A DNA stretch of 5,081 bases from Gammaproteobacteria bacterium. Its GTDB lineage: Bacteria; Pseudomonadota; Gammaproteobacteria; CAISUE01. Made by a program: the position numbers and the translations under genes. Below, one piece after another: positions 4,737 through 5,081 of the stretch. Within the stretch, counting starts at the first letter, position 1. The number at the start of each line of letters is the position of its first letter. The stretch covers positions 1 through 5,081 of the forward strand of contig CANCKG010000075.1 of the NCBI GenBank assembly GCA_947378515.1, given 5' to 3'. The notes under the pieces were generated by a model. The model was not told the DNA's origin and did not search any database. It worked only from the letters and a program-made list of their open reading frames with translations.

Positions 4737-4762
4737 TCTGTGCCATAACTCAGGAAAACATC

Positions 4763-4993
4763 ATGCCTTTAAGCGAAACGATACAACAAGAATTACAAGC
4801 CCGGTTAAATGGGTTTTTAGCCATCAATAAAAACAATCAAGAAGCTGGCGAGATTTGTCAATTTTTAGAAGATTTAAATCTTTTAAGAGCAGAGGACTCC
4901 GCTTTCATCGTATTGTTATTACAGAAGTCAAATAGCGATGGCTGGCATATAGGACACATCATCGCTCACTATCAAAAGGATCCGAAGGTATAA
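4763..4993 (+). CDS. Small hypothetical protein, perhaps truncated by an insertion sequence
   Basis: A 76-residue protein I do not recognise. The start is well supported: AGGAA at 4752-4756 lies six bases before the ATG and a candidate promoter sits upstream. It is rich in Leu, Gln, Asn, Ile and acidic residues and looks soluble and helical (IQQELQARLNGFLAINKNN; FLEDLNLLRAEDSAFIVLLL), with no Cys-pair, membrane helix or known motif; the C-terminal part contains GWHIGHIIAHYQ. The TAA stop is immediately followed by the TG of the putative IS3-type left end, so the last residue or the stop itself may come from target-site bases and the original protein may have been longer. The orientation matches the inserted element, so transcription would read into it. 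Confidence 0.62.
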   Translation: MPLSETIQQELQARLNGFLAINKNNQEAGEICQFLEDLNLLRAEDSAFIVLLLQKSNSDGWHIGHIIAHYQKDPKV

Positions 4994-5081
4994 TGCCCCC
5001 CACTTTTTAGACCACTGAAACGCCAAGTTATAGGAGATAATAGCCTCATACCTGGAGGTTGTTATGGTGAAGCACAAGAAA
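4994..5081 (+). mobile_element. Left end of an IS3-type insertion sequence (runs off the window)
   Basis: TGCCCCCCACTTTTTAGACC at 4994-5013 has the form of a left terminal repeat (starts TG, C-rich then T-rich) seen in IS3-family elements. A 50-base leader follows, then GGAGG (5054-5058) and an ATG at 5064 beginning MVKHKK, a common start of the first ORF (a helix-turn-helix protein) in this family. The right end and body are outside the window, so the family assignment rests on the end sequence, spacing and six residues. Confidence 0.6.
5064..5081 (+). CDS. Putative IS orfA, first six codons only
   Basis: Only MVKHKK is visible before the window ends. The start is credible because a strong GGAGG lies five bases upstream and the ATG is 70 bases inside a probable IS3-type left end. 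IS3-family OrfA proteins often open with a basic MxKHKK-like stretch before the helix-turn-helix. With 18 bases the call depends on context. Confidence 0.5.

Noticed and set aside
1..5081. CRISPR array, tRNA, rRNA, toxin-antitoxin or defence system
   Set aside because: No regularly spaced repeats, cloverleaf or rRNA-like sequence was seen, and no pair of small genes with toxin-antitoxin features or defence domains is present.

Overview
The window reads as a stretch of a moderately AT-rich gammaproteobacterial chromosome. Conserved housekeeping genes (ccmB, a family-4-like uracil-DNA glycosylase, an FmdB-type zinc ribbon gene, cmk) lie next to a graveyard of insertion-sequence fragments. The protein sequences and the scrambled gene order would fit a host-associated lineage such as the Legionellales, but that placement is an inference and nothing here proves it.

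Left part (1-1743): the 3' end of ccmB (cytochrome c maturation, heme handling) runs off the left edge. A hairpin follows, then a uracil-DNA glycosylase superfamily gene in which several usual active-site motif residues are replaced although all four Fe-S cysteines remain. That gene converges, with two bases between stop codons, on an fmdB-type gene on the minus strand. The fmdB gene is divergent from a gene for an unrecognised 353-residue protein, and the shared upstream region holds a perfect 7-bp inverted repeat that looks like an operator.

Middle part (1744-3893): the unrecognised protein ends in a small hairpin. About 425 bases with no convincing gene follow. They hold three consecutive stem-loops, one of them 15 pairs long with a GGAA tetraloop, and one copy of a short repeat (CTTACGGTTTTTT). 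Then comes a complete cmk (cytidylate kinase), without its common partner rpsA.

Right part (3894-5081): two overlapping perfect palindromes that share an arm, two more copies of the short repeat, the last ~30 codons of an IS4-family transposase, and an internally deleted IS66-type element in which the start of tnpB is joined to the end of tnpC. A 76-codon gene with a good ribosome binding site follows. Its stop codon directly abuts what looks like the left end of an IS3-type element whose first ORF begins at the window edge, so this small protein may be a truncation product.

I do not see a complete new defence or mobile system. The best candidates for something undescribed are the stem-loop block at 2935-3050, the repeat shared between 2908-2937 and 3940-3979, and the glycosylase homologue with altered active-site motifs.
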